Of a DNA stretch of 64,000 nucleotides, positions 26,155-35,128 are shown in pieces (the first letter of the stretch is position 1; the number at the start of each line of letters is the position of its first letter). The DNA lies in assembly GCA_036268055.1 (NCBI GenBank), contig DATAUW010000017.1, positions 62,001 through 126,000 of the forward strand, given 5' to 3'. This DNA is from Verrucomicrobiia bacterium (GTDB lineage: Bacteria; Verrucomicrobiota; Verrucomicrobiia; Limisphaerales; Pedosphaeraceae). The notes under the pieces were generated by a model. The model ran no database searches and had not been told where the DNA came from. It was given only the letters and a program-made list of their open reading frames with translations. A program made the translations under genes and the position numbers.

Positions 26155-26988
26155 TTACAAATCCTGGTAACGAATGAGTTGGATATTTTCGCGCTGCACG
26201 GTTTCTTTCACGCGCTCACTAACCAGGGCGTCAAACTCATGCTTAAATTCGTCGAGCGAAGGATGCGAGTAAAGCTCGGAATCGCCCGGCGGCAACTGCG
26301 GCAGGAGGGCCGCGATGTAGGCTTCGTCCACGCGCGCGTTTTGCAGCAAACCGAAAACACGATCGGTGTGGCGGAGGTTTCGCCGTGACAACGCGCCGCG
26401 GGCTTTCGCCGAGAGGCACAAATAAATGAAGGCGTGGCTCGCGCGATAAAACCATTGCCCGGAGGCAATCCGCGCGTTCAGCCAAAACGGATCGCGCGTC
26501 AGGCGCACTCGTTGGATTTTAAATTCATCCGCGAATTTCATGACCCGTGGAAACACGGTGGGATGTAAATGAAAATGCAGGTGGCCGTTGACGTGATCGA
26601 ACGCCAAGCCCGTGGCGCGAAATTTTTCAAATTGCGCCCGGATCTCCGCACGCAACTGTTCGCGGAGATTTCGCTTCATAAAATAGCGCATGCCGGTGGC
26701 TACAGGATCATGGCTGAATTCTCCGCGCGCATTGACGAGGCCGGGAATTTTTTCATGCGCCAGGGCCGAGTGGCCGTGGGAGAGCGTGAGATGCAGTCCG
26801 ACGCCAAGGCGCGGATTTTCACGCGCCAGCGCGACTGCGTCGGTGAATGCGGGTTCGTTCACCATCAAACTCGCGGTGGTGAGGATGCCGTCGCGATGCG
26901 CACGAATGACCGCCTGGTTGATGCTCTCGGAAGCGCCAAAATCGTCGGCGTTGACGATGAGACGGCGGACAGTCTCAGGGCGTGCCAT
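26155..26988 (-). CDS. hpnK: YdjC/HpnK-type carbohydrate deacetylase-like protein
   Basis: This 277-residue protein has the YdjC (ChbG) fold. The metal-binding motif VNADDFGASESINQAV is near residue 13, and further ligand segments are GLHLTLSHG and DHVNGHLHFHLHP. YdjC family members deacetylate N-acetyl sugars; HpnK is the hopanoid-cluster member and presumably acts on a glycosylated hopanoid side chain. Its start overlaps the hpnD stop by 14 bases. Assignment to HpnK rather than generic YdjC rests on this neighbourhood. Confidence 0.85.
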   Translation of the reverse strand: MARPETVRRLIVNADDFGASESINQAVIRAHRDGILTTASLMVNEPAFTDAVALARENPRLGVGLHLTLSHGHSALAHEKIPGLVNARGEFSHDPVATGMRYFMKRNLREQLRAEIRAQFEKFRATGLAFDHVNGHLHFHLHPTVFPRVMKFADEFKIQRVRLTRDPFWLNARIASGQWFYRASHAFIYLCLSAKARGALSRRNLRHTDRVFGLLQNARVDEAYIAALLPQLPPGDSELYSHPSLDEFKHEFDALVSERVKETVQRENIQLIRYQDL

Positions 26989-27850
26989 AGTTGGGAGTCA
27001 TGGCGCCGGACGCGATGCGCAAGCCGGTGCGCAGAATCAACAAAATTTTCTGGCCTTTGTTCAACCGCGTGGGCTTGGGGCCGAAGACATCGAATTCGCT
27101 GCGCTCCAATTTCCGCAGCAGCCGCCAATATACCGATCCCATGAGTTCAGCGGCGACCATCGAGCGGCGATCCGCCGGGGGCAACGTGAGGCGCGCCTGC
27201 AAATAAAAATGGCGGGCACGCTCATCCACACTGGCCGCGACCTCGCGAAAGCGCGGAGAATATTCGCCGCGCAGAATTTCCTCCGGCGTCACACCGCAAC
27301 GATTCAACTCCGACATGGGCAAATAAATCCGGCCGCGTTCGGCGTCGGTGCGCACATCGCGCAAAATATTCGTGAGTTGGAGCGCCTTGCCGAGATAGAT
27401 GGCGTAATCGCGGCAGGCGGGGTTGCTGTAGCCGAAAATCTCGATGCTCAACAGCCCGACCACCGACGCCACTCGGTAGCAATATTCCTCCAGTTCGGCG
27501 TAACCGGCATAGCGCTTGATGTCGAGATCCATCTCGACGCCCTTGATCAGTTCGTCAAACAGTTCGTAGCGCAAATGATGGCGCTGGATGAACGGCTGCA
27601 ACTCGCGGTTGACGGAAAATTCCGGTGCTTCGCCGGTGCAGGCGCGGCGGATGTCCTCGCGCCAGGCAGCGAGATCGGCGCGGCGTTTTTCGGTGGGCAC
27701 GGATTCGTCGTCGGCGACATCATCCACCTCGCGGCAAAAAGCGTAGAGCGCGGACATGCCGTCGCGCTTTTCCCGGGGGAGCAGGACAAAAGCCAGCGCC
27801 AAATTGGAAGCGCTTTTTCGCGTGATCGTCCGGCTGTCTTGCATGGGCAA
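26975..27850 (-). CDS. hpnD: Presqualene diphosphate synthase-type prenyltransferase HpnD
   Basis: This 291-residue squalene/phytoene synthase family member condenses two farnesyl diphosphates to presqualene diphosphate, the first step to squalene and hopanoids in bacteria using the HpnCDE route. The two aspartate-rich motifs are visible: REVDDVADD near residue 43 and NILRDVRTDAERGRIYLP near 150. A phytoene synthase has the same motifs, so the choice of HpnD is supported mainly by adjacent hpnK. hpnC, hpnE and squalene-hopene cyclase are not in the window. Confidence 0.85.
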   Translation of the reverse strand: MPMQDSRTITRKSASNLALAFVLLPREKRDGMSALYAFCREVDDVADDESVPTEKRRADLAAWREDIRRACTGEAPEFSVNRELQPFIQRHHLRYELFDELIKGVEMDLDIKRYAGYAELEEYCYRVASVVGLLSIEIFGYSNPACRDYAIYLGKALQLTNILRDVRTDAERGRIYLPMSELNRCGVTPEEILRGEYSPRFREVAASVDERARHFYLQARLTLPPADRRSMVAAELMGSVYWRLLRKLERSEFDVFGPKPTRLNKGQKILLILRTGLRIASGAMTPNYGTP

Positions 27851-27917
27851 TGAGTTTACCGCCGGAATGAATGGTTCTTCCCGGAAAAAATTTGAGGCGC
27901 GTGGCTGTGGGTGAGCG

Positions 27918-28298
27918 TCATGGCATGGGCGGCAACGGCGTGTCCTTATCGCGCATCGGCGGCAGGCCGCGCGTTTCCGCGAGGGTGGGGTTCATGGGGC
28001 GATGCGGGCGGCGTTGTTTGCGATATTTTCGCCGCTCCGAGTCTTCCGGCGGGGGTTCGTTCGGATCGCGAAATTGCAACGGGCGGTCCTTGCTTTTGTT
28101 GTGGCGCGGGCGCGGCGGGCGGTTGTTTTTCTTCTTCTTGGAATAATAGACGGCCCACAAAGTGCCGATCAAAATCGCCACAAATAATCCGCCGGCCATG
28201 ATCAGCACCTCGTACATGCTGGAACCGGCACCTCCCGGTTTTGGGCCTCCTCCCAGCAGGTCATCCATTTCGGCGAGCATTACGACAAATTTATTCAT
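27918..28298 (-). CDS. Small single-pass membrane protein with basic Pro-rich tail
   Basis: This 126-residue unrecognised protein has one membrane helix (about residues 29-51, YEVLIMAGGLFVAILIGTLW). A cytoplasmic tail follows that is rich in Lys, Arg and Pro (KKKKNNRPPRPRHNK, then RRKYRKQRRPHRP). Its ATG overlaps the stop of the sigma-54 response regulator (ATGA), so it is translated as part of the two-component operon. It may be an accessory or target of the kinase; this is inferred from position only. Confidence 0.72.
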   Translation of the reverse strand: MNKFVVMLAEMDDLLGGGPKPGGAGSSMYEVLIMAGGLFVAILIGTLWAVYYSKKKKNNRPPRPRHNKSKDRPLQFRDPNEPPPEDSERRKYRKQRRPHRPMNPTLAETRGLPPMRDKDTPLPPMP

Positions 28299-29728
28299 GA
28301 CGGTTCTTCCTTTGATCCGGCAGCCGCCGGTTCTTCTTCACCCTCCGCATCGGCGGTGATATTCAGGCGTTGCATGCGGTAACGTAGCGCATGGCGGCTG
28401 ATTTTCAATTGTTCCGCGGTGCGAGTGAGGCTGAAATGGTTTTGTTCGAGCACCGAAGTAACGAGGTCGCGCTCGAAATTCGCCATCATCTCGTCGAGCG
28501 ACTGGCCGGGCACGGCCTTGTGCGCGGTCGTGGCTTTGCGCAAGCCGGTTTCGATCTGGAAATCCGGCAGGTTGCCGGGCTGGATTTCGTCGGTCGTCTC
28601 GAGGATCAGCGCGCGTTCGATGACGTTGCGCAGTTCGCGCACGTTGCCGGGCCAATGATGCGACAATAATTTTTGCTGCGCCGCGCGGGAAAACTTTCGC
28701 GCGGGCTTTTTGATGCTCGGAGCGAAGTGCTTAAGGAAATGGTTCGCGAGCAGGAGCACGTCCTGATGGCGTTCGCGCAACGGCGGCAGGCGGAATTGCA
28801 CGACGTTGAGGCGGTGGAATAAATCCTCGCGGAATTCATTTTCGCGAATGGCTTCAATAATATCACGATTGGTGGCCGCGATGAGCCGCACGTCCACGCG
28901 CAATTCCTGAGTTCCACCCACTCGGGTGAAAGTGCCGTCTTCGAGAAAGCGCAGCAGCTTCGCTTGCAGCGGACGACTCATGTCCGCGATTTCGTCGAGA
29001 AAAATGCTGCCGCCATCGGCTTCTTCGACGCGGCCCATTTTCTGTTTCAACGCGCCGGTGAAAGCGCCCTTCTCGTGGCCGAACAATTCACTTTCGAGCA
29101 AGGTTTCGGGGATGGCCGCGCAGTTGATTCGCACGTAACTGGCCTGGCGGCGCTGGCTCAGGCAATGCAGCGCGCCGGCGACGAGTTCCTTGCCGGTGCC
29201 GCTTTCGCCAAGGATCAACACGCGGGCGTCCGTCGGCGAAACCGTTTGGATCATCTGCCGCATTTCACGCACGCTCGGCGAATCGCCGACAATCTGTTCG
29301 AGCTGATACGTTTCATTAGCGCGCGCGCGCAACGCGGCGTTTTGATGCAACAGGCGATGCCGTTCGGAACAGCGTTCGACCGCGTGCAGCAATTCCTCGG
29401 GTGCGAAAGGTTTGGCGAGATAATCGAACGCGCCGTTTTTGATGGCTTCGACCGCAAGTTTCGGCGTGGCATAGGCCGTGATCATCAGGATCGGCAACTG
29501 CGGCCAGCGCGCGTGAACCTTGCTGAGCAATTCATAGCCGCTCATGCCGCCGAGGCGCGCATCGGTGATGACCATGAAAAACTCCTCCTGCCCCAGCATC
29601 ACCAGCGCCTCTTCGGCGGATTCCGCCGACCGGACACTGTAGCCCTCGTCGGCAAGGACCGTCGTCAACGAGAGACGCATGTTCTTCTCGTCATCAACAA
29701 CCAGCACTGGCGGCATCGAGGCACTCAT
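28295..29728 (-). CDS. Sigma-54-dependent response regulator, NtrC family
   Basis: This 477-residue activator has three domains. The receiver has phosphoacceptor Asp56 (VITDARLGG), an acidic DDE pair at 12-14 and Lys106. The AAA+ domain has Walker A GESGTGKE (174-181), the sigma-54 contact motif GAFTGA (221-226) and Walker B GGSIFLDEIAD. A Fis-type helix-turn-helix ends the protein (LTRTAEQLKISRHALRYRMQ). It should activate RpoN promoters on phosphorylation by the kinase encoded just upstream. ATGA overlaps on both sides bind kinase, regulator and membrane protein into one operon. Target genes are unknown. Confidence 0.94.
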   Translation of the reverse strand: MSASMPPVLVVDDEKNMRLSLTTVLADEGYSVRSAESAEEALVMLGQEEFFMVITDARLGGMSGYELLSKVHARWPQLPILMITAYATPKLAVEAIKNGAFDYLAKPFAPEELLHAVERCSERHRLLHQNAALRARANETYQLEQIVGDSPSVREMRQMIQTVSPTDARVLILGESGTGKELVAGALHCLSQRRQASYVRINCAAIPETLLESELFGHEKGAFTGALKQKMGRVEEADGGSIFLDEIADMSRPLQAKLLRFLEDGTFTRVGGTQELRVDVRLIAATNRDIIEAIRENEFREDLFHRLNVVQFRLPPLRERHQDVLLLANHFLKHFAPSIKKPARKFSRAAQQKLLSHHWPGNVRELRNVIERALILETTDEIQPGNLPDFQIETGLRKATTAHKAVPGQSLDEMMANFERDLVTSVLEQNHFSLTRTAEQLKISRHALRYRMQRLNITADAEGEEEPAAAGSKEEPS

Positions 29729-31539
29729 GGACCGGGCACGATAAAAGTTTTCGCCGGAAATAATAATATGAATCGCGCGCCCTTTCCAAGCTCAGATTCA
29801 GCCCGCACGGCGCCCCCATACAGTTCGACGTTGTGCTTCACGATGGCGAGGCCAAGACCGGTGCCTTTTTCCTTGGTGGTGACGTAGGCTTCAAAAATTT
29901 TATCAAGCTTGTTGAAGGGAATGCCCGGACCATCGTCGCCGATGACGATGTGCAGGGTATTATTATCGCCATAATGCGCATGGACTTCGATGTTTCCGCG
30001 CCCGTTCAAAGCTTCGCGGGCATTTTGCAGGAGATTGACGAGGACGACGGACAAATGGGTTCGCTGCATGAGCAAAGCCGGCAAGCTGCCGCCATAATCA
30101 CGATGAACCTGAGTGTCGTAGCTGGTTCCGGGTGGGAAAACATCGGCCACGGCGCGGTCCAATTCTTCGGCGATATTTAATTTCTCGACGCGCCCTTCGC
30201 TCAACTGCGCGTAACCCATAAGCTGCGTGAGAATGCGATCGGAGCGTTCGATCTCCTCGCGGATGATGGTGATCTGCTGGGTGAAATCTTTTTTGCCTTC
30301 CTTCAACCCGCGTTGCAGGGAAAAGACGGCGTTGTTGATGATGCCGAGGGGATTCTTGAGTTGGTGGGCAATCTCGGCGGCGAGGCGACCCGCGGCTTTG
30401 AGTTCATCGTTGCGCGCGGCTGATTTGCGTTCCTCCTCCTCGGAAACCCGCTCGCGAAACAAAAGCAACTGCACGCCATAACACGAGGCCGTCATCAGCC
30501 AGAGAATGATCAGCCGCAGGATGAAGGACTCGGTGCCGCCTTCAACCACCATGCCTTCGAGGATGGATTCGTTGGCGAGCGATTTCCTTTCTTCGGACAG
30601 CATGAATTGTTTCTTGGTGGAAATTTCGTGCGGATAGGCGTCCTGCAATAGTTTGCGATTGAGCCGCAACTGTTCCGTGTCCTGCGGCGATTGCGCCAGC
30701 CATTTGATTGACTCCGACGAAAGTTTGACGCCGGCAAATCGTTCGGGGTTATAAATCGGGCCGCCGCCGACGATGCGATTGAGGTCATCCACCAGCGATT
30801 GCTGGAGCATGACATTCGTGCCGCCGTTATAACCGGCAAGCAGGTTCAAGGTTTCTGGGGAGAGCTGCCGGTCGAGGAATTGGGACACGCCATCATCTCT
30901 GGTGGGTTGTTTCAATTTGGCGGCCAGGGATTTCAGGTCGAGAATATCGCTGGTGCCGAATTTCGCCGGGCCGATATAATGTTTCAGCGCGGGCGTGGTA
31001 TAAATAGTCCCGGGACTTTCGGTGACTGTGATGTAGAGCAACCCCGCCGCGAGATAAAGCCCGCTCAAGGAAAGGTTGAGGACGATTTGCGGCGTGGCGA
31101 GGGGAATACTGAGGGCGTTGACAACGATCAGGCCAGGGAAAACCCAGAACAGTGTGCTTTCAAAACCGTTTGTCTCCAGCGTCAATCCCGCGAGCAAAAT
31201 CCCATCCACCAATCCCACGGCGAAGACCACCCACTGCACCAGTCGCGGAGGAAACCGCCGCAGCAACAGCGCGGCCGCGGCGATGGTCGTGAAGATGATG
31301 TAAAAGATGAAAAAGCGCCGGACGGTTTCACCGACGATTTCCCAGGTGGGCGATTCGACGAGCAAACCAGGCCCGTAGAACACATAATAAAAAACGATGA
31401 TGCTGACGATGATGCGCGCGGGCAGGATGATGTTGCGCTGCATCGAGAGGATGCGCGAGGCCTGCTGCGCGGGCTCGGGAACGGGCATCGCCAAAAACCG
31501 GGGCAACCATTTTGGCTTTTGCCAGCGGATGGGATTCAT
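29725..31539 (-). CDS. Membrane sensor histidine kinase
   Basis: This 604-residue kinase has about five N-terminal helices (residues 40-170). A roughly 170-residue extracytoplasmic loop (about 175-340) with no recognised fold follows, then a further helix (about 341-360). A dimerisation domain has the phosphorylated His392 in AAEIAHQLKNPLG. The ATPase domain has GDDGPGIPF and TGLGLAIVKHNVELYGG. It is paired with the NtrC-type regulator through a four-base overlap. The large loop probably senses an envelope signal. It starts 18 bases after coaC and may be cotranscribed with it. Confidence 0.93.
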   Translation of the reverse strand: MNPIRWQKPKWLPRFLAMPVPEPAQQASRILSMQRNIILPARIIVSIIVFYYVFYGPGLLVESPTWEIVGETVRRFFIFYIIFTTIAAAALLLRRFPPRLVQWVVFAVGLVDGILLAGLTLETNGFESTLFWVFPGLIVVNALSIPLATPQIVLNLSLSGLYLAAGLLYITVTESPGTIYTTPALKHYIGPAKFGTSDILDLKSLAAKLKQPTRDDGVSQFLDRQLSPETLNLLAGYNGGTNVMLQQSLVDDLNRIVGGGPIYNPERFAGVKLSSESIKWLAQSPQDTEQLRLNRKLLQDAYPHEISTKKQFMLSEERKSLANESILEGMVVEGGTESFILRLIILWLMTASCYGVQLLLFRERVSEEEERKSAARNDELKAAGRLAAEIAHQLKNPLGIINNAVFSLQRGLKEGKKDFTQQITIIREEIERSDRILTQLMGYAQLSEGRVEKLNIAEELDRAVADVFPPGTSYDTQVHRDYGGSLPALLMQRTHLSVVLVNLLQNAREALNGRGNIEVHAHYGDNNTLHIVIGDDGPGIPFNKLDKIFEAYVTTKEKGTGLGLAIVKHNVELYGGAVRAESELGKGARFILLFPAKTFIVPGP

Positions 31540-31557
31540 AGCGGAGCCGTCAAAAAT

Positions 31558-32106
31558 CTATCTCACCAATTCAAGCGCGCGTTGGGCGATGTCTGTAACC
31601 GGCCACAGTCGCCCGATGCCTTCGTAGCCGCACGAAAGCATTCCCTCTTCGGGGCCGATGAATTGCGCGCCGCGCGATTTGAGCGTGACCACATTTTGCT
31701 GGGTCGCGGGATGCAGCCACATCTTGCCGTTCATGGCGGGCGCGATCAAAAGTTTTGCCTTGGGATTCAGGGCGAGCGCGATGCACGAGAGCGCGTCATC
31801 AGCGATGCCGTGGGCGAGTTTGGCGAGCGCATTCGCCGTGGCGGGCGCGATGAGCATCAAGTCGGCTTCATCGGCGAGTTTGATGTGCGTGGGTTTCCAG
31901 CCTTCCTCTTCGTCATACAAATCGGTCACGACCGGATGGCGCGATAAAGTTTTGAAAGCGAGCGGCGTGATGAAACGCTGGGCATCGGCGGTCATGACGA
32001 CGTGGACGGCGCATTCCTGCTTGGTGAGTTGGCTGGTCAAGTCGGCCGCCTTGTAAGCCGCAATCGAGCCGGTCACTCCCAGAACAATATTTGGCGTCGC
32101 TTTCAT
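31558..32106 (-). CDS. coaC: Phosphopantothenoylcysteine decarboxylase domain protein (stand-alone CoaC)
   Basis: This 182-residue flavoprotein of the HFCD family contains GVTGSIAAYKAADL at the N-terminus (flavin binding), the ADLMLIAPATANALAK segment and the substrate clamp PAMNGKMW. It decarboxylates 4'-phosphopantothenoylcysteine to phosphopantetheine in coenzyme A synthesis. Most bacteria fuse this domain to the CoaB synthetase; here the protein stops after the CoaC domain, so CoaB must be encoded elsewhere. It lies downstream of gmk as in the common yicC-gmk-rpoZ-coaBC order, but no rpoZ is seen in the 135-base gap. Confidence 0.88.
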   Translation of the reverse strand: MKATPNIVLGVTGSIAAYKAADLTSQLTKQECAVHVVMTADAQRFITPLAFKTLSRHPVVTDLYDEEEGWKPTHIKLADEADLMLIAPATANALAKLAHGIADDALSCIALALNPKAKLLIAPAMNGKMWLHPATQQNVVTLKSRGAQFIGPEEGMLSCGYEGIGRLWPVTDIAQRALELVR

Positions 32107-32241
32107 TTATTTCGATTTCCGGCTGCCACGCTTAGTTACTCTAAAATTGGCATTTATGCAAAGAGATTAAGCGGGGTGGATTGTGTCTATTCCACTGAGA
32201 CAGCGACGCGGGGTCACTAGAAATACGTGAAAAAAAGAGAA

Positions 32242-32871
32242 TTAAATCTCTGGCGGATGCGACCGCACCACGCGCATTTTTTCCGCTTCGAGGACGGATT
32301 GCATGCGACGCAAATCCTCGGCGATGGTGGTGCTGATGATGAGATAATCGAAATTTTTCCACTGGGCGATTTCCTGCCGCGCCACGCTCAATCGCTTGGC
32401 GATGATTTGCGGCAAATCCGTCCCGCGCCGCTTCAAGCGCTCTTCGAGAATGGCCAGCGATGGCGGCGTGAGAAATACCTGCACGAGCGCCTGCCGCAAC
32501 TCGGGGTCTTCCTTCGCCCGCTCACGGATAGTCGCCGCGCCTTGCACATCCACGTTCAGCAAAACATCGCGACCCTGGCGCAGCTTGCTCAGGACTTCCG
32601 ACTTTAGGATGCCATAGCTATTGCCGAAGACGGTGGCGTGCTCGAGAAAATTCCCGGCCTGAACGCGTTTGAGAAATGACGTGGCATCGAGAAAATAATA
32701 ATCCACACCATCGTGTTCCGTCTCGCGCGGCAGGCGCGTTGTGCAGGTGACGGCGCGGGCCATCTGTGGATTGGCGGCGAGCAGCTGCTTGCACAACGTG
32801 GTCTTGCCGCCGCCCGACGGCGCGGAGATGACGATCAACAGCGGATTGGAATGTGCGGTGGTTTCGGACAT
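32242..32871 (-). CDS. gmk: Guanylate kinase
   Basis: This 209-residue P-loop kinase phosphorylates GMP to GDP. The P-loop is APSGGGKTTL near residue 18, and the GMP-binding region TRLPRETEHDGVDYYFLD lies at 42-59. The lid region contains RLKRRGTDLPQIIAKRL. It follows yicC by seven bases, the usual bacterial pairing. Confidence 0.97.
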   Translation of the reverse strand: MSETTAHSNPLLIVISAPSGGGKTTLCKQLLAANPQMARAVTCTTRLPRETEHDGVDYYFLDATSFLKRVQAGNFLEHATVFGNSYGILKSEVLSKLRQGRDVLLNVDVQGAATIRERAKEDPELRQALVQVFLTPPSLAILEERLKRRGTDLPQIIAKRLSVARQEIAQWKNFDYLIISTTIAEDLRRMQSVLEAEKMRVVRSHPPEI

Positions 32872-32878
32872 GCGAAAA

Positions 32879-33760
32879 TTATTCGACGTTCTGCGCCTGT
32901 TCGCGAAATTTTTCCAACTCGGCCTTGAGCGTCACCACGGCGCGCGAGATGACGCTGTCGTTGGCCTTCGAGCCGATGGTATTGATTTCGCGATTCATTT
33001 CCTGCGCCAAAAAATCCAAGGTGCGGCCGACCGGTTCCTTGGAATTTAGACAATCGTCGAACTGTTGGAAATGACTTTGAAGACGGGTCAGTTCTTCGGA
33101 AATGTCGGAGCGATCCGCAAAGTAAACGACTTCTTTCAACAGGCGTTCGTCCTCGACGCCGGGCGTTTCCACGCCGGCATTTTTGATGCGCTGGATGAGC
33201 TGGTCGCGATAGCGAAGCTGCACTTCGGGCGCCTGCTTGAGCACTTGGGCGGCGGACTTGCGCATGATGCCGATGCGCGCGGCCAAATCTTTGGCGAGGT
33301 GTGCGCCTTCGCGTTCACGCATCTTGAGCAGGGTGGTGAGCGCCTGTTGCAAGGCCTTTTCAACTGCGGGCCAGAAATCTTCGGCGTCGGCGGGTTCCTC
33401 GTCGGTTTGCAGAACGCCGGGAACGCGCGCGATCAAATCAATCGTGACCGGGCCGGCCAATTTCAGATCCTTGGCGAGGTGATTGAGTTCGCGCAGATAA
33501 GCCTTGGCGAGCGGAATATTGACGCGCACATGGCTGGAGCCGCGGCTCTCACCGGCATGAATGGCGATGCGCGCCGTGAGGCGGCCACGGGCGATGGAGC
33601 GGTTGATGAGGTCGCGAATCTGGGCCTCGAGCACTTCGAGTTCGCGCGGCAGGACCACGGAAATTTCGCTTTGCTTGCGATTAACCGAGCTAAGTTCGAC
33701 CGTGATTTTGATGCCGTCGCGGGCGCATTCGCCACGCCCGTAACCTGTCATGGATTTCAT
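32879..33760 (-). CDS. yicC: YicC family endoribonuclease
   Basis: The protein has 293 residues from the ATG at 33760, which gives the family N-terminus MKSMTGYGRGE; longer in-frame starts add no family sequence. The conserved C-terminal DUF1732 region is present (EPVGRTLDFLAQEMNREINTIGSKA). YicC proteins are ring-forming endoribonucleases implicated in small RNA and mRNA turnover. It heads the yicC-gmk-coaC run. Confidence 0.94.
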   Translation of the reverse strand: MKSMTGYGRGECARDGIKITVELSSVNRKQSEISVVLPRELEVLEAQIRDLINRSIARGRLTARIAIHAGESRGSSHVRVNIPLAKAYLRELNHLAKDLKLAGPVTIDLIARVPGVLQTDEEPADAEDFWPAVEKALQQALTTLLKMREREGAHLAKDLAARIGIMRKSAAQVLKQAPEVQLRYRDQLIQRIKNAGVETPGVEDERLLKEVVYFADRSDISEELTRLQSHFQQFDDCLNSKEPVGRTLDFLAQEMNREINTIGSKANDSVISRAVVTLKAELEKFREQAQNVE

Positions 33761-33876
33761 GCGTCGGCACACTATGGGGAATGTCCCCGCGCCAGCCAAT
33801 CTTTTTTAGGGAGGAAAGAAACAAGCATCCCCGGAAACCGCCGGGACGAACTGCCGCCCGGCCAAATTAATTTTGC

Positions 33877-34650
33877 TTACCTAGCCAACTTTAATTCCAC
33901 AGCCATGCCGGGCGTGAGGTTTTTCCATTTCGCAACGATTACGGACGATGATGAAAAGTTTTTATCCGCCGCAAATAACGAAGGTGTCGAACGCTGGACA
34001 GAATCGGAAGAAGCACCACTTTTAGTGACCAACAAGGCATCGCCATCCCGGGGCGGGTGAATTGGAATCGGTGATTCGATTCGGAGAATCAATTCTCCGA
34101 TCACGTCCTCGGTGTTGGGGTAACAATAAACATCTTCATTTGAGCGAAGGTTGGTAAAATCGCGGATGGTGCGAGTTTGCGCCACGCCGGATTTATAAAA
34201 ATATTTCGCCTCGGTGACGATGGTCTCGCGTTCGCCCGGAGCGACATGAATCAGGACATTCCAGGCTTTGCGGCCATAGGCATTTTCGGTGTAAGCTGAT
34301 TCGGGATGCGAGCCGGGAATGCGCATGACCTCGGCATTCGCGCCCGGCACGCTATTATATTCTTCGTCAAAATTTGTGGTGAGATTCAGTGCGAAGATCG
34401 TATAGGTGACCTGAACATCAACGACCCTGGGGATGTTCGTGGAAACGACCGGGTCCAGTTTGACGTTCATGACCGCCGATTCGATGACGTAGTCCCGGCG
34501 CAATTTTCTTCCCTGCTCAATCCAATTTTTAAGCGTGCGATCGCCAGCCTCTTCGGTCTGGCCGTTTACCGTGAAGGTAAGTAACGTCATCGAAAATATT
34601 ATCAATAGCGCCACAGCGCGGCATTTGAGGAGCCCTGGGATTTGATTCAT
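33877..34650 (-). CDS. Secreted hypothetical protein
   Basis: The protein has 257 residues from the ATG at 34650, chosen because it directly precedes a signal-type helix (VALLIIFSMTLLTFTVNGQ). No known domain was recognised. The mature part is mostly beta-strand-like, with a short charged stretch after the signal (DRTLKNWIEQGRKLRRDY) and a series of polar strands. The longer in-frame ORF from 34788 has an unusual N-terminus and would bury the signal. It lies alone upstream of the yicC operon with a gap of about 115 bases. Confidence 0.65.
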   Translation of the reverse strand: MNQIPGLLKCRAVALLIIFSMTLLTFTVNGQTEEAGDRTLKNWIEQGRKLRRDYVIESAVMNVKLDPVVSTNIPRVVDVQVTYTIFALNLTTNFDEEYNSVPGANAEVMRIPGSHPESAYTENAYGRKAWNVLIHVAPGERETIVTEAKYFYKSGVAQTRTIRDFTNLRSNEDVYCYPNTEDVIGELILRIESPIPIHPPRDGDALLVTKSGASSDSVQRSTPSLFAADKNFSSSSVIVAKWKNLTPGMAVELKLAR

Positions 34651-34826
34651 ATTGAAGTGAGCCAAGACGCAATTTCGCGCCGTGTCAAAAGCATTCGATT
34701 TGCCGGACTGTGATCTCACATCACTTTGGTTGTTTACGTAAACGGGGCGTGCGCCTACCTTGCGTAACGCTTGCGGGGAAACCAACATACCGAGAGCGAG
34801 TCAACCATTCAGCGAAAGAAAAAATC

Positions 34827-34949
34827 ATGGGCGATAAATCCCCCAAAGCAAATCAGAAAAAGACCTCACAGCACGCCTTGAAAACCAGCGCGGCGAACCA
34901 AAAGAAAAAGCAGAATACCGCGGCGTCGTCAGCGAAGCCAAAGAAGTAA
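34827..34949 (+). CDS. Small lysine-rich protein starting MGDKSPKANQKK
   Basis: This 40-residue protein, very rich in Lys, Ser, Gln and Ala, has no hydrophobic segment. The N-terminus GDKSPKANQKK recalls short conserved hypothetical proteins seen in many bacteria (from memory; not searched). The ATG at 34827 was chosen over a 39-residue upstream extension that lacks this composition. A purine-rich GAAAGAAAAAA tract precedes the start. A strong hairpin follows about 35 bases after the stop. The function is unknown; it is probably intrinsically disordered and nucleic-acid-binding. Confidence 0.7.
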   Translation: MGDKSPKANQKKTSQHALKTSAANQKKKQNTAASSAKPKK

Positions 34950-34983
34950 GGGCGTTTCGAGGGTTCACGCCGGAACCGCTCCG

Positions 34984-35011
34984 GCTCTCCCCGCATTGTC
35001 GCGGGGAGAGC
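34984..35011. repeat. Perfect GC-rich hairpin
   Basis: GCTCTCCCCGC and GCGGGGAGAGC form a perfect 11-bp stem with a six-base loop. No T-run follows on either side, so Rho-independent termination is uncertain. It could end the small lysine-rich gene's transcript or be a dispersed palindromic repeat. Confidence 0.6.
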
Positions 35012-35128
35012 AGAGTCGTTGAGTTTGCGGGCATCGCGTGAGAATAACCAAGTCCGCGATCGCGCAAGTTTTCGCTAGTGAATCATCTGGCGCATCAACC
35101 GCGGCGTCTCCAATTTTCCAGCACGGCC

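Noticed and set aside
15791-32141. Shared 12-mer GCTTAGTTACTC at 15791 and 32130
   Set aside because: Many 12-base matches are expected by chance in a 64-kb window; no flanking similarity.
32107-32241. Possible hidden rpoZ between gmk and coaC
   Set aside because: The 135-base gap offers no frame resembling omega on either strand.
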